A model generated the notes under the pieces. The model ran no database searches, was not told where the DNA came from, and saw nothing but the letters and a program-made list of their open reading frames with translations. A DNA stretch of 57,201 nucleotides from assembly GCF_005404945.1 (NCBI RefSeq), contig NZ_BJDG01000023.1:1-57201 (forward strand), read 5' to 3'. Source of the stretch: Lactiplantibacillus pingfangensis (GTDB lineage Bacteria > Bacillota > Bacilli > Lactobacillales > Lactobacillaceae). Numbering within the stretch: position 1 is the first letter of the stretch; each line of letters starts with the position of its first letter. Shown here in pieces: positions 15,961 through 24,402 of this stretch. The position numbers were made by a program, and so were the translations under genes.

Positions 15961-17655
15961 GTGCTGCAAGAATTATCCATTACGAATTTTGCGATTATTG
16001 AGCAATTGGACATCGCTTTTGAAAATGGCATGACGGTTTTAACCGGTGAAACTGGCGCTGGTAAATCAATCATTATTGATGCAGTTGGGTTGCTTGCGGG
16101 CGGTCGTGGTTCACAAGAATTCATTCGAACGGGGGCGGACAAAGCGGTGCTACAAGGCATGTTCATTTTGCCAGCCGATGGTGTGACCGCCCACATGCTG
16201 GATGAGGCTGGCATTGATCATGCGGATAATACCGTCATTCTACAACGTGAGATTGCGAAAAGTGGCCGGAATACGTGTCGGATCAACGGGATGTTAGTGA
16301 ACACGACGACGTTAAAACGGATTGGCGAGACAATCGTCGATATTCATGGTCAAAATGAGCATCAAGAGTTGATGCAGCCTGAAAAGCATCTCGGCTTGTT
16401 AGATGAATTCGCTGCCCATAAAATTCAAAAATTAAAAACAACTTATACACAACAATATGAAGCCTACCAACAGCTAAGCCAAGAATTACGTCAAAAAAAC
16501 GCGAATGAGAAAGAATGGGCGCAGCGACTTGATATGTTAAATTTTCAAGTTGAGGAAATTAGTACCGCCCAAGTTAAGGTTGGCGAAGAGGCCGATTTAA
16601 CTGCTGAACGGGACCGTTTGGATAATTACCAGATGATCAACCAGGCGCTGCAACAAAGCTACAATCTATTAACGGCCGAGGAAGAAACGCCAGGCGCTGT
16701 TGATGTTGTCGGTGAGGCGATGAACGCTTTGGAACCGATCGCCAATTTGGATTCAGCGTTTAACGATATTACTGTGAATGTCAAAAATGCGTTCTATGCG
16801 CTACAAGATGCTTCCGGTCAAATCTCAAATCAACTGGATTTACAAGAATTCGATGAAGGTCGCTTGGATGAGATTGAACAACGCTTAGATGTCTTGAGTC
16901 AGTTGAAACGGAAATATGGCGATTCTGAACAACAGATTTTGGATTATTATCAAAAAATTGCGGCCGAACTCGCTAAGATGACGGATTCGGAAGAAAATAG
17001 TGAAGGCTTGTCGCAAAGCGTTGCCGAGCAAAAAGCGGCATTGTTGACGACTGGACAAGCACTTTCTGATAAACGGCGGACTTGTGCTAAAAGCTTGCAA
17101 CGCCAAATCCATCAAGAACTTAAAGATCTCTACATGGACAAAGCTATTTTTGAGGTGCGTTTCAAACCAACCAAGGGCCAAATCTATCGGAGTGGACTGG
17201 ATAGCGTGGAATTTTATATTCAGACTAACCCGGGTGAACGGATGCGACCGTTGGCAAAAATTGCCTCTGGTGGGGAACTGTCACGGATGATGCTGGCCTT
17301 GAAGACGATTTTTTCTGAGTCGCAAGGCATTACCAGTATTATTTTTGATGAAGTTGATACTGGGGTCAGTGGTCGAGTGGCACAAGCCATTGCGGAAAAG
17401 ATTAGTGGAATTGCCAAATTTTCGCAAGTGCTTTGTATTACCCATTTACCGCAAGTTGCGGCCATGGCTGACCATCATTACTTTATTGCGAAGAAGATTA
17501 CCGGACAGCGAACGAAAACGAGTGTCTCCAAACTGGCCCAGTCTGATCGGGTACAAGAACTGGCGCGGATGCTCGCAGGAACCAAAGTCACTCAGCTATC
17601 GTTGGAACACGCCGAAGAGTTATTACGGTTGGCTGGTGAAGAAAAAAAAGCATAG
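15961..17655 (+). CDS. recN: DNA repair protein RecN
   Basis: 564 aa from GTG 15961 (AGGAGGG 8 nt upstream). SMC-like ATPase in double-strand break repair. Walker A GETGAGKS at 29-36, long central coiled coil (about 150-350), ABC signature ASGGELSRMMLALK and Walker B IIFDEVDTGVSG. Full length. Only a terminator hairpin and about 130 bp separate it from argR; I see no exact LexA box before it. Confidence 0.97.
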   Translation: MLQELSITNFAIIEQLDIAFENGMTVLTGETGAGKSIIIDAVGLLAGGRGSQEFIRTGADKAVLQGMFILPADGVTAHMLDEAGIDHADNTVILQREIAKSGRNTCRINGMLVNTTTLKRIGETIVDIHGQNEHQELMQPEKHLGLLDEFAAHKIQKLKTTYTQQYEAYQQLSQELRQKNANEKEWAQRLDMLNFQVEEISTAQVKVGEEADLTAERDRLDNYQMINQALQQSYNLLTAEEETPGAVDVVGEAMNALEPIANLDSAFNDITVNVKNAFYALQDASGQISNQLDLQEFDEGRLDEIEQRLDVLSQLKRKYGDSEQQILDYYQKIAAELAKMTDSEENSEGLSQSVAEQKAALLTTGQALSDKRRTCAKSLQRQIHQELKDLYMDKAIFEVRFKPTKGQIYRSGLDSVEFYIQTNPGERMRPLAKIASGGELSRMMLALKTIFSESQGITSIIFDEVDTGVSGRVAQAIAEKISGIAKFSQVLCITHLPQVAAMADHHYFIAKKITGQRTKTSVSKLAQSDRVQELARMLAGTKVTQLSLEHAEELLRLAGEEKKA

Positions 17656-17668
17656 GGCAGTTAGACAA

Positions 17669-17699
17669 AAAGTTTGGTCATTTCAGGCCAAGCTTTTTT
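17669..17699 (+). terminator. Terminator after recN
   Basis: 11-bp stem AAAGTTTGGTC/GGCCAAGCTTT with two G-T pairs, then T run. Confidence 0.88.
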
Positions 17700-17886
17700 G
17701 TCTCATATGCAGGACAGGCGTGTTGGGTGGTGACTTAGTTTTTCGTAAAAAAAACATGGCTGTCGCCGTCGGAAAGTCACCCGTTGGCTTCAACTTGTTT
17801 GCAATTGGGGCGGCTAGTAAGTTATGATTTATTGTGTACTGCTTTAGAAAATTAATTATAAAAATAAAAAGATAGGAGTGATGAGG

Positions 17887-19107
17887 TTGTTTCTGACAAT
17901 GGAACATTTGAATAAAACTTATCCCGGTGGCAAAGTTGCGGTCGAAGATTTTAACCTAGAAATTGAAAAAGGTGAATTTATTTGTTTTATCGGAACGTCT
18001 GGTTCTGGTAAGACGACGACCATGCGGATGATTAATCGGATGTTGAGTCAGACTTCGGGGACAATTAAGATGAATGGTGAAGATATTGGCAAGATGGATC
18101 CCGTCAAATTGCGCCGCAAGATCGGTTATGTGATCCAAAACATTGGTCTGATGCCGCATATGACGATTCGTGACAATATTACCCTAGTCCCGAAATTATT
18201 AAAATGGCCCCAAGAAAAGATGGACGAACGGGCCAAAGAGATGATCAAGCTGGTTGAACTGCCCGAAGAGTTTTTAGATCGTTATCCGTCGGAACTATCT
18301 GGCGGACAACAACAACGAATTGGGGTTGTTCGGGCCTTGGCCGCCAACCAAGATTTGGTCTTGATGGACGAACCATTTGGCGCACTGGACCCCATTACCC
18401 GTGAGGCGTTGCAAGATTTGGTGAAGGACTTGCAGGAACGTTTGGGTAAGACCTTTGTTTTCGTGACCCATGACATGGATGAAGCCTTGAAGTTGTCGAC
18501 GCGTATCGTCGTCATGGACGGCGGAAAAATTATGCAAGTTGATACGCCTGATGGCATTTTGCGTCACCCGGCCAATGAATTCGTCGAGAATTTGATTGGG
18601 AAAGATCGCTTGATTCAGGCACGACCAAGTATTACGACAGTTGGTCAAGTGATGTTGAAGCACCCGATTTCCACGACACCGGGCAAGTCCTTAACCGATG
18701 CTTTACGTTTGATGCATGAAAAACGTGTCGATTCACTGTTAGTGACTGATGAGGCCAACATTCTCAAAGGGATGATTGGCATTGAAGATGTTGACTATAA
18801 CTTCAACTCTGCGACGAGTGTTGATGATATTATGAATCGCGATATTTTCTACGTGCAATCAAACTCACTAATTCGTGATACGGTTGAACGGATTCTGAAA
18901 CGTGGTTTTAAGAATATTCCAGTGGTCGATGATGACCATCATCTGGTCGGCATTGTGACGCGAGCGACTTTAGTTGATATTGTGTATGATGCGCTCTGGG
19001 GTGACGAGGCCGAAGATGAAGAATCTGATAATATTCATCATGGTGTCAACAAAACGCCAGTAAGTGGGTCTCAGAAAACTGACGTTGAAGGCGGTGATCA
19101 GCAATGA
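17887..19107 (+). CDS. opuCA: Glycine betaine/carnitine/choline ABC transporter, ATP-binding subunit
   Basis: 406 aa from TTG 17887, 8 nt after TAGGAG; GTG 17878 and ATG 17881 overlap that site and ATG 17899 is too far. ATPase domain with Walker A GTSGSGKT (36-43), signature [12 protein letters not shown] and Walker [13 protein letters not shown]. Two C-terminal CBS domains (about 250-370) usually sense ionic strength or c-di-AMP in this family. First gene of the four-gene opuC operon. Substrate range within quaternary amines cannot be read from sequence. Confidence 0.94.
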   Translation: MFLTMEHLNKTYPGGKVAVEDFNLEIEKGEFICFIGTSGSGKTTTMRMINRMLSQTSGTIKMNGEDIGKMDPVKLRRKIGYVIQNIGLMPHMTIRDNITLVPKLLKWPQEKMDERAKEMIKLVELPEEFLDRYPSELSGGQQQRIGVVRALAANQDLVLMDEPFGALDPITREALQDLVKDLQERLGKTFVFVTHDMDEALKLSTRIVVMDGGKIMQVDTPDGILRHPANEFVENLIGKDRLIQARPSITTVGQVMLKHPISTTPGKSLTDALRLMHEKRVDSLLVTDEANILKGMIGIEDVDYNFNSATSVDDIMNRDIFYVQSNSLIRDTVERILKRGFKNIPVVDDDHHLVGIVTRATLVDIVYDALWGDEAEDEESDNIHHGVNKTPVSGSQKTDVEGGDQQ

Positions 19108-19733
19108 TCACGTTCTTACAAACGTACGGTTCGCAATTACTACTGAAAACTTGGCAACATTTGTATATTTCAGCGATTGCGTTGGCGTTGGGGATTATTG
19201 TGGCGGTGCCATTAGGCGTGCTACTGACCCGAACAAAAGCAATTTCTGGTGTCGTCATGGCGATTGCTAGTATGTTACAAACGATTCCGGCAATGGCATT
19301 GTTAGCTTTAATGATTCCATTTTTCGGGATTGGTGCTATTCCGGCAATCATCGCGCTATTTATCTATTCGCTTTTACCAATTTTGCGAAATACCTATTTA
19401 GGTATGGTAGATGTCAATCCCGCCTTGATCGACGCGGCCAAAGGGATGGGCCTCACTTCCTGGCAGTCGATTATTAAGGTCGAGCTACCGATGGCTGCAC
19501 CAGTCATCATGGCAGGGATTCGGTTGTCGGCCACATATGTGATTGCCTGGGCCGCCTTGGCATCTTATATTGGTGCTGGTGGTCTTGGGGACTTCATCTT
19601 CAATGGGTTGAATTTATATCGAACCGATTTAATTCTTGGTGGGTCGATTCCAGTCATTATCTTGGCGTTGATTGTCGATTGGTTACTTGGCAAGCTGGAA
19701 GCAGCTGTGACCCCACGAACAACACAAGCGTAA
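19104..19733 (+). CDS. opuCB: OpuC-type ABC transporter permease
   Basis: 209 aa membrane protein with about five to six TM helices and the cytoplasmic coupling loop [18 protein letters not shown] that docks on OpuCA. Overlaps opuCA by 4 nt. Forms a permease pair with the product of 20682-21341. Confidence 0.94.
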   Translation: MITFLQTYGSQLLLKTWQHLYISAIALALGIIVAVPLGVLLTRTKAISGVVMAIASMLQTIPAMALLALMIPFFGIGAIPAIIALFIYSLLPILRNTYLGMVDVNPALIDAAKGMGLTSWQSIIKVELPMAAPVIMAGIRLSATYVIAWAALASYIGAGGLGDFIFNGLNLYRTDLILGGSIPVIILALIVDWLLGKLEAAVTPRTTQA

Positions 19734-19746
19734 GGAGGGAAACGAC

Positions 19747-20682
19747 ATGCGAAAATTCAAGAAATGGTTACTCAGTTTGATTGCCGCAGCTGCCAGTGCC
19801 TTACTATTAGCTGGTTGTGGGTTTCCCGGCTTGTCTGGGACATCAAGTGATACGGTTCGCATTGCGTCACAAAATACGACTGAGCAACAAATCATGGCTT
19901 ATATGATCCAAGACATGATTCAACATTATTCTAAGTTGAATACGACGATTATTAATAATTTAGGTTCTGGGACTGTGAGTTTTAATGCGTTAAAGAACGA
20001 CCAAGCAGATATCTCGTCAATCCGATTTACCGGGACTGATTTGACAACTGTTCTCGGTGAAAAGGTCCAACGTGGTCAGACGAAGAAAACCGATGCTTTG
20101 GTAAAACGCCAATTTGATACTAAGTATGGTATGCACTATTTTCCAAGTTACGGCTTTGCGGATACTTACGCGTTCATGGTTACCAAAAAGACTGCTAAGA
20201 AGTACAATTTGAAGACTGTGAGTGACATGCAACGCGTTGCATCCAAGTTGACTGTGGGCTTAGACCAGACTTGGCTAGAACGTAAGGGTGATGGGTACGA
20301 TGCCTTTCAGAAACTGTATGGTTATTCTTTTGGTAAAACTTATCCAATGCAAATTGGGTTGGTCTATGATGCTTTGGAGTCAGGCAAGATGGATGCTATT
20401 CTCGGTTACTCAACAGACGGTCGAATCAGAAGCTATGATTTGACGATTCTGAAGGATGATCGGCACTTTTTCCCACCTTATAATGCTAGTGCCGTCGCGA
20501 CGAATAAAATTTTGGCGACCTATCCGCAACTCAAGCCAATCTTGTCACGTTTAAACGGTAAGATTAGTTTGAAGACCATGCAAAGCTTGAACTATAAAGT
20601 CGATAATAACTTGGTTGAACCAGAAGTCGTCGCAAAACAATTCCTTGAAAAAAATAATTACTTTGAAGGGAGTGGCAAATAA
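19747..20682 (+). CDS. opuCC: OpuC-type osmoprotectant-binding lipoprotein
   Basis: 311 aa with lipoprotein signal (MRKFKKWLLSLIAAAASALL then LAGC, Cys24), so anchored on the outer membrane face. Substrate-binding fold of the OpuAC/ProX class (VRIASQNTTEQQIMAYM; FFPPYNASAVATN; YPQLKPILSRLNGKI). Delivers quaternary ammonium compounds to OpuCB/OpuCD. AAGGAGGG precedes the ATG. Its last base overlaps the first of opuCD. Confidence 0.94.
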   Translation: MRKFKKWLLSLIAAAASALLLAGCGFPGLSGTSSDTVRIASQNTTEQQIMAYMIQDMIQHYSKLNTTIINNLGSGTVSFNALKNDQADISSIRFTGTDLTTVLGEKVQRGQTKKTDALVKRQFDTKYGMHYFPSYGFADTYAFMVTKKTAKKYNLKTVSDMQRVASKLTVGLDQTWLERKGDGYDAFQKLYGYSFGKTYPMQIGLVYDALESGKMDAILGYSTDGRIRSYDLTILKDDRHFFPPYNASAVATNKILATYPQLKPILSRLNGKISLKTMQSLNYKVDNNLVEPEVVAKQFLEKNNYFEGSGK

Positions 20683-21341
20683 TGGCTAATATGAATATGA
20701 TGCAACAGTTGATTTATTATTATCAGCAAAATGGCGCGTATGTCTTGAGCCAATTCTCACGTCACTTCTTGATTTCGATTTATGGGGTCTTGTTTGCGGC
20801 CGTGATTGGGATTCCGATTGGCATTTTGATCGCACACCATAGTAAGTTAAGTACAACCGTGATCGCCATTGCGAACGTGATTCAAACTGTGCCGTCGTTG
20901 GCGATGTTGTCAATTATCATGATTGGGCTTGGGCTGGGTGTTAATACCGTGATTGTGACCGTCTTCTTGTATGCGTTATTACCAATCATCAAAAATACGT
21001 ATACCGGAATGCTAAATGTTGATCCCAGTGTTTTGGACTCCGGCAAGGGGATGGGAATGACTCGCTGGCAAGTGCTGCGAATCGTTGAGTTACCACTATC
21101 CTTATCTGTCATTATGGCGGGGCTGCGAAATGCTTTGGTTTTGGCGATTGGGATTACTGCCATTGGGACCTTCGTTGGTGCTGGTGGGTTAGGTGATATC
21201 ATTATCCGTGGGACGAATGCCACGGATGGTGGTGCCATTATCTTGGCCGGGGCATTACCGACTGCTCTGATGGCGATTATTTCCGATTTGGTTTTAGGTT
21301 GGATTGAAAAGAAAGCTGATCCGACTCAGAAAAAAGCGTAA
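20682..21341 (+). CDS. opuCD: OpuC-type ABC transporter permease
   Basis: 219 aa, five to six TM helices, coupling loop GKGMGMTRWQVLRIVELP. Paralogous to opuCB. Final gene of the operon before a long-stem terminator. Confidence 0.94.
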   Translation: MANMNMMQQLIYYYQQNGAYVLSQFSRHFLISIYGVLFAAVIGIPIGILIAHHSKLSTTVIAIANVIQTVPSLAMLSIIMIGLGLGVNTVIVTVFLYALLPIIKNTYTGMLNVDPSVLDSGKGMGMTRWQVLRIVELPLSLSVIMAGLRNALVLAIGITAIGTFVGAGGLGDIIIRGTNATDGGAIILAGALPTALMAIISDLVLGWIEKKADPTQKKA

Positions 21342-21344
21342 ACT

Positions 21345-21417
21345 AAAAGATTGATTTACAGGCGTCAGCATTGCTCATTCAGGGAAGCAGGTTGAACTGT
21401 AACATCAATCTTTTTTT
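21345..21417. terminator. Long-stem terminator after opuC
   Basis: AAAAGATTGATTTACAG pairs with CTGTAACATCAATCTTTT (one bulge) and is followed by a T run on the plus strand; the minus strand also ends in T-rich sequence, so it can serve the convergent gene. Confidence 0.88.
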
Positions 21418-21420
21418 AAG

Positions 21421-21485
21421 TTGCATCAAAAACACCGAGGCAATCTGCAAGGTTTGATAAACCTCGATTTCATCTTTTGATGCAA
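21421..21485. repeat. Nested palindrome, 65 bp
   Basis: Perfect 11-bp outer arms TTGCATCAAAA (21421-21431) and TTTTGATGCAA (21475-21485). Inside, CGAGG/CCTCG and AGGTTT/AAACCT give a second hairpin. No T run on either side in the right place, so not a simple terminator. Confidence 0.6.
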
Positions 21486-21495
21486 GTCAGGTTAA

Positions 21496-21834
21496 TTATT
21501 CGGCGCGTTTTAAATAACGAATTTGATCGGTTTCAATTAAGTGGGTCAGATGTTGGCGACGATTAACGAGGACCAACTGCCCAGAGGCTAAAGTTTTTAG
21601 AATACCATGAATGTTATAAGGGCGAGTTTCAGTTAAACTAGGTTGCATTTGCAACATAACTGAATAATGATTAGTCTGTGCTTTTTCCAAGAATAGAGCT
21701 AGTTGGAAGGTCGGCATCTGCGGTAACAACGGCGCAACGACTTCAGCCGGACTGGTAAAATCAGCCATAAATTGCCGGTATGAACTTTGTAAGCTTTTGG
21801 AAACAATTTTTAAACTAGTTTGTTTGTTTTGCAT
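21496..21834 (-). CDS. Small protein under LexA-like boxes, possibly YolD-like
   Basis: 112 aa from the ATG at 21834 (GAGGTGG upstream). No TM or signal. The C-terminal half (QLALFLEKAQTNHYSVMLQ, then IHGILKTLASGQLVLVNR and ETDQIRYLKRA) has the alternating strand pattern of YolD-like small beta proteins. YolD proteins in Bacillus are SOS-controlled and accompany Y-family polymerases. I make the link from pattern plus promoter context, not from strong identity. No polymerase gene is adjacent. Convergent with the opuC operon. Confidence 0.6.
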   Translation of the reverse strand: MQNKQTSLKIVSKSLQSSYRQFMADFTSPAEVVAPLLPQMPTFQLALFLEKAQTNHYSVMLQMQPSLTETRPYNIHGILKTLASGQLVLVNRRQHLTHLIETDQIRYLKRAE

Positions 21835-21845
21835 GATAGCCACCT

Positions 21846-21895
21846 CGAACATTTGTTTGTGTTTTTATTATACGAACAAGCGTTCTAAAATGCAA
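21846..21895 (-). promoter_or_regulatory. Promoter with two LexA (SOS) box-like sites
   Basis: Minus-strand -10 TATAAT (plus 21867-21872) and -35 TTGCAT (plus 21890-21895), 17-bp spacer. A site CGAACAAGCGTTCT (21873-21886) fills the spacer and CGAACATTTGTTTG (21846-21859) lies just downstream of the start point. Each differs from the Gram-positive consensus CGAAC-N4-GTTCG by one base. Confidence 0.65.
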
Positions 21896-22034
21896 GCAAT
21901 ATTTTCGCAATTTGTCAGATTGGTCATGGCAGGGCAATGAAAATCCCGACCTGTCATACGATAAAACTTGCAATCAAGCCGTAAAAAGTGCAAAATAATC
22001 TTTAAAACATATTTAATAAGGGGAATTTGTGATC

Positions 22035-22655
22035 ATGGCGAAACAAGGCATGTTAATCGTCTTATCAGGTCCTTCGGGCGTCGGCAAGGGTACCGTCCGT
22101 AAGGAAATCTTTGACTCAGATGATAACGATTTTCAATATTCAGTCTCGATGACTACTCGGAAAATGCGTCCGGGTGAAGTTGATGGAAAGGACTACTATT
22201 TTGTCTCCAAAGATGAATTCGAGGATGAAATCAAGAGCGGCGGTATGCTTGAATATGCCAAGTATGTTGACAATTACTATGGAACGCCCTTAAAATATAT
22301 TAAGCAGTCATTGGCAGCCGGAAAAGATGTCTTTTTAGAGATTGAAGTTAACGGTGCCATGCAAGTCCGTGAAAAGATGCCCGATGGGGTTTTCATCTTT
22401 TTGACACCACCAGATTTAATGGAATTGAAGCATCGGATTATTGGCCGTGGTACTGATGATATGACGGTCATTAATAAGCGAATGGCGAAGGCTGTTGGCG
22501 AAATTAAGATGATGCGAAATTATGACTATGCGGTTGTCAACGACGAGGTGCCGTTGGCTGCTGAACGAATCAAGGCGATTATTCGCAGTGAACGTTACAG
22601 TGTGAAGCGGGTCATGCCAGAATACGAAGAAATGTTAGGAGATGCTGAATCTTGA
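22035..22655 (+). CDS. gmk: Guanylate kinase
   Basis: 206 aa from ATG 22035 (AAGGGGA 10 nt upstream; GTG 22029 is too close). Phosphorylates GMP to GDP. P-loop [10 protein letters not shown] (11-20), GMP-binding region [20 protein letters not shown] and lid [15 protein letters not shown]. Start of a long run to thiN; overlaps rpoZ by 4 nt, a widespread pairing. A possible promoter TTGCAA-17-CAAAAT is at 21968-21996. Confidence 0.96.
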   Translation: MAKQGMLIVLSGPSGVGKGTVRKEIFDSDDNDFQYSVSMTTRKMRPGEVDGKDYYFVSKDEFEDEIKSGGMLEYAKYVDNYYGTPLKYIKQSLAAGKDVFLEIEVNGAMQVREKMPDGVFIFLTPPDLMELKHRIIGRGTDDMTVINKRMAKAVGEIKMMRNYDYAVVNDEVPLAAERIKAIIRSERYSVKRVMPEYEEMLGDAES

Positions 22656-22864
22656 TCTTATATCCATCAGTTGATGATTTATTGAAGCAAGTTAATTCAC
22701 GTTACTCATTGATTATGTTAGCTAGCAAACGGGCACATGAGCTAGATGCTGGTGCTACCCCAATGTTGAGTGAGTACAAATCAGTTAAAACGATTGGTCG
22801 CGCGTTGGAAGAAATTGCTGCCGGCGATTTAATGATTGATCCCGACGAAACTGACAAAGATTAA
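22652..22864 (+). CDS. rpoZ: RNA polymerase omega subunit
   Basis: 70 aa from TTG 22652, overlapping the gmk stop. [19 protein letters not shown] is the conserved omega core and [13 protein letters not shown] the second conserved helix. Helps assemble beta' into RNA polymerase. A terminator follows. Confidence 0.94.
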   Translation: MILYPSVDDLLKQVNSRYSLIMLASKRAHELDAGATPMLSEYKSVKTIGRALEEIAAGDLMIDPDETDKD

Positions 22865-22872
22865 ATTGAACG

Positions 22873-22912
22873 AATAGTGTTGGGCCGTTTGGGCTTGGCG
22901 CTATTTTTTTAG
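22873..22912 (+). terminator. Terminator after rpoZ
   Basis: Stem AATAGTGTTGGGCC with GGGCTTGGCGCTATT through several G-T pairs that are wobbles only in plus-strand RNA, then a T run. Confidence 0.8.
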
Positions 22913-23052
22913 CTCAAAGACTAATTACCGGGCGCTTCAAAGATGCGAAGCAGACCCAGATCGCACAACGGTCCTGACAAACTTTGTGATGCTGACAACT
23001 TTTAGTTAATGAAGATTACGCGGTCTTCAAGCTTCACCTAACCTCGGATTCT

Positions 23053-23061
23053 TGATACAAT
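23053..23061 (+). promoter_or_regulatory. Extended -10 promoter before coaBC
   Basis: TGATACAAT; gives a leader of about 90 nt before the start codon. Weak -35. Confidence 0.4.
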
Positions 23062-23160
23062 TAACCTATTCATCACTTATCATGGGGTGACTCACGAAAA
23101 AAGTTCACTTTAGGATAAGTCGGCAGAGTCAATTAGATTAAAAATAAGGGCGTGAAAGTA

Positions 23161-24387
23161 ATGAGTATTTGGACAGATCGACATGTCACAGTTGTGGTCA
23201 GTGGCGGAATTGCAAGTTATAAGGCATTGACGGTGATTCGGCTTCTGATGCATGAGGGTGCGCAAGTTCGAGTCGCACTAACGGCGCATGCGACTGAATT
23301 CATTACACCATTGACCTTTCAAACCTTGACCCAACAACCGGTCGTAACGGATGAGTTCACAATGACTGATCCGGAGCACGTGGTACATGTCGCCTTGGCC
23401 GACTGGACCGATGTCATGCTGATTGTGCCAGCGACGGCAAATCTGATTGCTAAAATGGCAACTGGACTAGCGGATGACGCTGCCACGACAACTATTTTGG
23501 CCACAACGGCGCCGAAGTACGTGGTTCCCGCCATGAATTCGCATATGTTTGCGAATCCGGCGACAACCCGTAATTTAGGGCAGTTAGTGAGCGATGGCAT
23601 GACTGTTTTAGACCCTGCCACGGGGATGCTCGCGGAAGGTTATGTGGGGCATGGCCGTTTACCTGAACCCCCGGAAATTGTGGCGTGGTTGACGTCACAA
23701 CTGTTAGCACATGAAACGGGCTTGCCACTACATGGTCAACGAGTGCTGGTCACGGCCGGTGGCACGCGAGAGATGCTTGATCCGGTCCGTTATATTTCCA
23801 ACCGATCGTCTGGCAAAATGGGATATGCGATTGCAAGAGTTGCGCGTGAAATGGGTGCAAAAGTGACCTTGATCAGCGCACAAACTGCGTTACCTCGACC
23901 TGAAGGCATCACTTATATTCAAGTGACGACCGCTGCCGAGATGCTAAGTGAAGTCGAGCAAGCCTTTCCAACAACTGATATGTTAATCATGGCGGCGGCA
24001 GTTTCAGATTATCGCCCCGCCGAGATGGCGGCACAGAAAATTAAAAAACAACCTAACGATCACGGCTTGACACTCCAGTTAACGGAAACAACTGATATTT
24101 TGAAAAAGTTAGCCGGTCAGAAACAAGCACAATTTGTGATTGGTTTTGCGGCGGAAACCCAACAGTTACTTAGTAATGCGACCCATAAATTAACTGCTAA
24201 AAACTTAGATCTATTGGTCGCAAATGATGTTTCAGCCCCCGGCGTTGGGTTCAATGGTGACACGAATCAAGTCACGCTATTAAGTCAACATCATGCTGCA
24301 GTGACGACCGAACTCCTATCAAAAGAAGCCATTGCACAGATCGTGTTGGAGACGGCAATTGCACAAGGCGCGGTGGGTAAAGCGTAA
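23161..24387 (+). CDS. coaBC: Bifunctional phosphopantothenoylcysteine decarboxylase/synthetase
   Basis: 408 aa from ATG 23161 (TAAGGG upstream; GTG 23152 is too close). Two steps of CoA synthesis. CoaC half (1-185): flavoprotein fold with VVVSGGIASYKAL and the substrate clamp VPAMNSHMF. CoaB half (190-400): VLVTAGGTREMLDPVRYISN, SSGKMG at the dimer interface, AAAVSDYRP and KIKK nucleotide-binding motif. Cytoplasmic. Linked to priA by a 15-bp gap. Confidence 0.96.
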   Translation: MSIWTDRHVTVVVSGGIASYKALTVIRLLMHEGAQVRVALTAHATEFITPLTFQTLTQQPVVTDEFTMTDPEHVVHVALADWTDVMLIVPATANLIAKMATGLADDAATTTILATTAPKYVVPAMNSHMFANPATTRNLGQLVSDGMTVLDPATGMLAEGYVGHGRLPEPPEIVAWLTSQLLAHETGLPLHGQRVLVTAGGTREMLDPVRYISNRSSGKMGYAIARVAREMGAKVTLISAQTALPRPEGITYIQVTTAAEMLSEVEQAFPTTDMLIMAAAVSDYRPAEMAAQKIKKQPNDHGLTLQLTETTDILKKLAGQKQAQFVIGFAAETQQLLSNATHKLTAKNLDLLVANDVSAPGVGFNGDTNQVTLLSQHHAAVTTELLSKEAIAQIVLETAIAQGAVGKA

Positions 24388-24402
24388 GAAAGGAAGTTAA
24401 AC

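Noticed and set aside
17345-17827. 160-codon ORF overlapping the recN 3' end
   Set aside because: Out-of-frame shadow of recN that runs through its terminator; no start signal.
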